DNA of 20,026 nt from Spirochaetia bacterium (GTDB lineage: Bacteria > Spirochaetota > Spirochaetia > Treponematales > Breznakiellaceae): NCBI GenBank assembly GCA_025997715.1, contig BNUY01000041.1:1-20026 (forward strand), in the 5' to 3' direction. A program made the position numbers and the translations under genes. The notes beneath the pieces are model-generated. The model was not told the origin of the DNA, did no database searches, and saw nothing but the letters and a program-made list of their open reading frames with translations. Below are positions 18,992 through 20,026 of the stretch, piece after piece; positions within the stretch are counted from its first letter, which is position 1; every line of letters begins with the position of its first letter.

Positions 18992-20026
18992 ATGAAGAAA
19001 AATCTTGTATTCAAGAAGTTTGTCGGATATGCGGCAATATGCCTCATAGGTGGTGTGGTTGGATTCACGCTTGTTTCGTGTAACAGTTCGGCGCAATCAG
19101 CGGAAACAAAATCAGCGGCTACTACGGCGGGAACAAGCGAAAATTCCAGCGCCGCTTCAAAAGTCTACTTTACTACTGCCATCAGTCCGGCGGGGCTTAT
19201 GGCGGCTTACAATGCGCTTGGGCAGAAACCGGACAATGCGACCATTGCTTCCGGTAAGGTTGCGGTAAAAATGAGTACCGGAGAACCGCCCAACAGTAAT
19301 TACCTTAGGCCCGATTTGATAAAAGACTTGGTACAATCGGTAAACGGAACTATCGTAGAATCAAACACCGCTTACCCTGGACAGCGGGCAAGCACCGCGT
19401 TCCACAAACAGGTAGCCAAAGACCACGGCTTTACCGCTATCGCCAACGTTGACATACTGGACGAGAACGGCTCGGTTAGCCTCCCTGTTGTGGGCGGCGC
19501 ACGGTTGAGTGAAAATTTTGTAGGCAGCCATTTTAAGAACTACGACTATTTTGTTGTCCTCTCCCATTTCAAGGGACACGCAATGGCCGGCCTCGGCGGG
19601 GCAATAAAAAACATTTCTATCGGTATTGCTTCATCAGAAGGCAAGGCGTGGATTCACAGCGCCGGTAAAAGCAGAACCAACCCCTGGGGCGGGGAGCAGG
19701 ACGCTTTTCTTGATTCAATGGCAGAGGCGGGAAAATCAGTTGTTGACAGTTTGAACGGCAGAATTCTTTATATCAACGTGATGAACAGGCTTTCGGTGGA
19801 CTGCGATTGTAACGGTAATCCCGCCGAACCTGATATGCACGACATCGGCATACTCGCGTCCCTTGATCCCGTAGCGCTGGATCAAGCCTGCGTTGATCTT
19901 GTGAATACCGCACCGGACGGAGCCTCGCTTATAGAGCGTATGACATCACGGAACGGCTACCGGACTATCGATCACGGAGCGGAAATCGGACTTGGAACTA
20001 AAGTGTACGAACTCATAAAACTGTAG
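18992..20026 (+). CDS. DUF362-domain lipoprotein
   Basis: A 344-residue protein ending at the last base of the window. The N-terminus is a lipoprotein signal: basic start, hydrophobic core, and lipobox LVSC with Cys30 to be lipidated. A Ser/Ala/Thr-rich linker follows. From about residue 57 it matches the DUF362 family: KVAVKMSTGEP, a central FVVLSHFKGHAMAGLGGAIK, and near the end SVDCDCNG (Cys pair at about 271 and 273) with DIGILASLDPVALDQACVDL. DUF362 proteins are often linked with iron-sulfur or ferredoxin modules, and the DCDC cysteines could bind a cluster; their reaction is not established. GGAGG lies six bases before the ATG. Confidence 0.85.
   Translation: MKKNLVFKKFVGYAAICLIGGVVGFTLVSCNSSAQSAETKSAATTAGTSENSSAASKVYFTTAISPAGLMAAYNALGQKPDNATIASGKVAVKMSTGEPPNSNYLRPDLIKDLVQSVNGTIVESNTAYPGQRASTAFHKQVAKDHGFTAIANVDILDENGSVSLPVVGGARLSENFVGSHFKNYDYFVVLSHFKGHAMAGLGGAIKNISIGIASSEGKAWIHSAGKSRTNPWGGEQDAFLDSMAEAGKSVVDSLNGRILYINVMNRLSVDCDCNGNPAEPDMHDIGILASLDPVALDQACVDLVNTAPDGASLIERMTSRNGYRTIDHGAEIGLGTKVYELIKL

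Overview
The window looks like chromosomal DNA of a spirochaete, most likely a Treponema and possibly a termite-gut type. The grounds are a roughly 900-residue transcription factor with a C-terminal GreA domain beside another repeat protein, a short rpoZ-like gene directly upstream of miaA, many TPR/membrane proteins, and moderately GC-rich housekeeping DNA broken by AT-richer accessory stretches. The genus is inferred from gene content, not from a search.

Layout. 1-3116: a NitT/TauT-type ABC transporter operon whose permease (cut by the left edge) and ATPase have been pushed apart by a complete 1.35-kb insertion sequence (9-bp target duplication) and a 233-bp MITE (8-bp duplication, carrying a small Cys-rich reading frame). 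Two tiny membrane-protein frames also lie in the gap. 3156-4365: rpoZ-like gene and miaA. 4336-4449: a compact element of nested and interlocked inverted repeats that ends miaA and abuts the end of the giant greA. 4450-8176 (minus): TPR protein plus giant greA. 8215-10023 (plus): rpe and a TPR/membrane protein, fired from a promoter whose -35 overlaps that of the divergent TPR-greA operon.

10160-17395 is the most interesting part. Two 18-bp palindromes precede a seven-frame co-directional operon, closed by a clear terminator. The genes encode an SPFH/YdjI-like protein with zinc ribbons, a four-helix membrane protein, a membrane-hairpin/coiled-coil protein that is probably continued (across a +1 frame change) by a coiled-coil protein with a long Asp/Glu tail, two full-length paralogous helical proteins, and a bactofilin-like beta-repeat protein. 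It resembles the logic of the Bacillus ydjFGHI / phage-shock membrane-stress modules but has no recognisable PspA, and may be an undescribed membrane-scaffold system.

17417-20026: a uvrA-like remnant, then a TetR-family regulator divergent from an exported flavodoxin and a DUF362 lipoprotein. The shared intergenic region holds two TGACA-N3-TGTCA operators placed over the promoter. No tRNA, rRNA or CRISPR array was seen.
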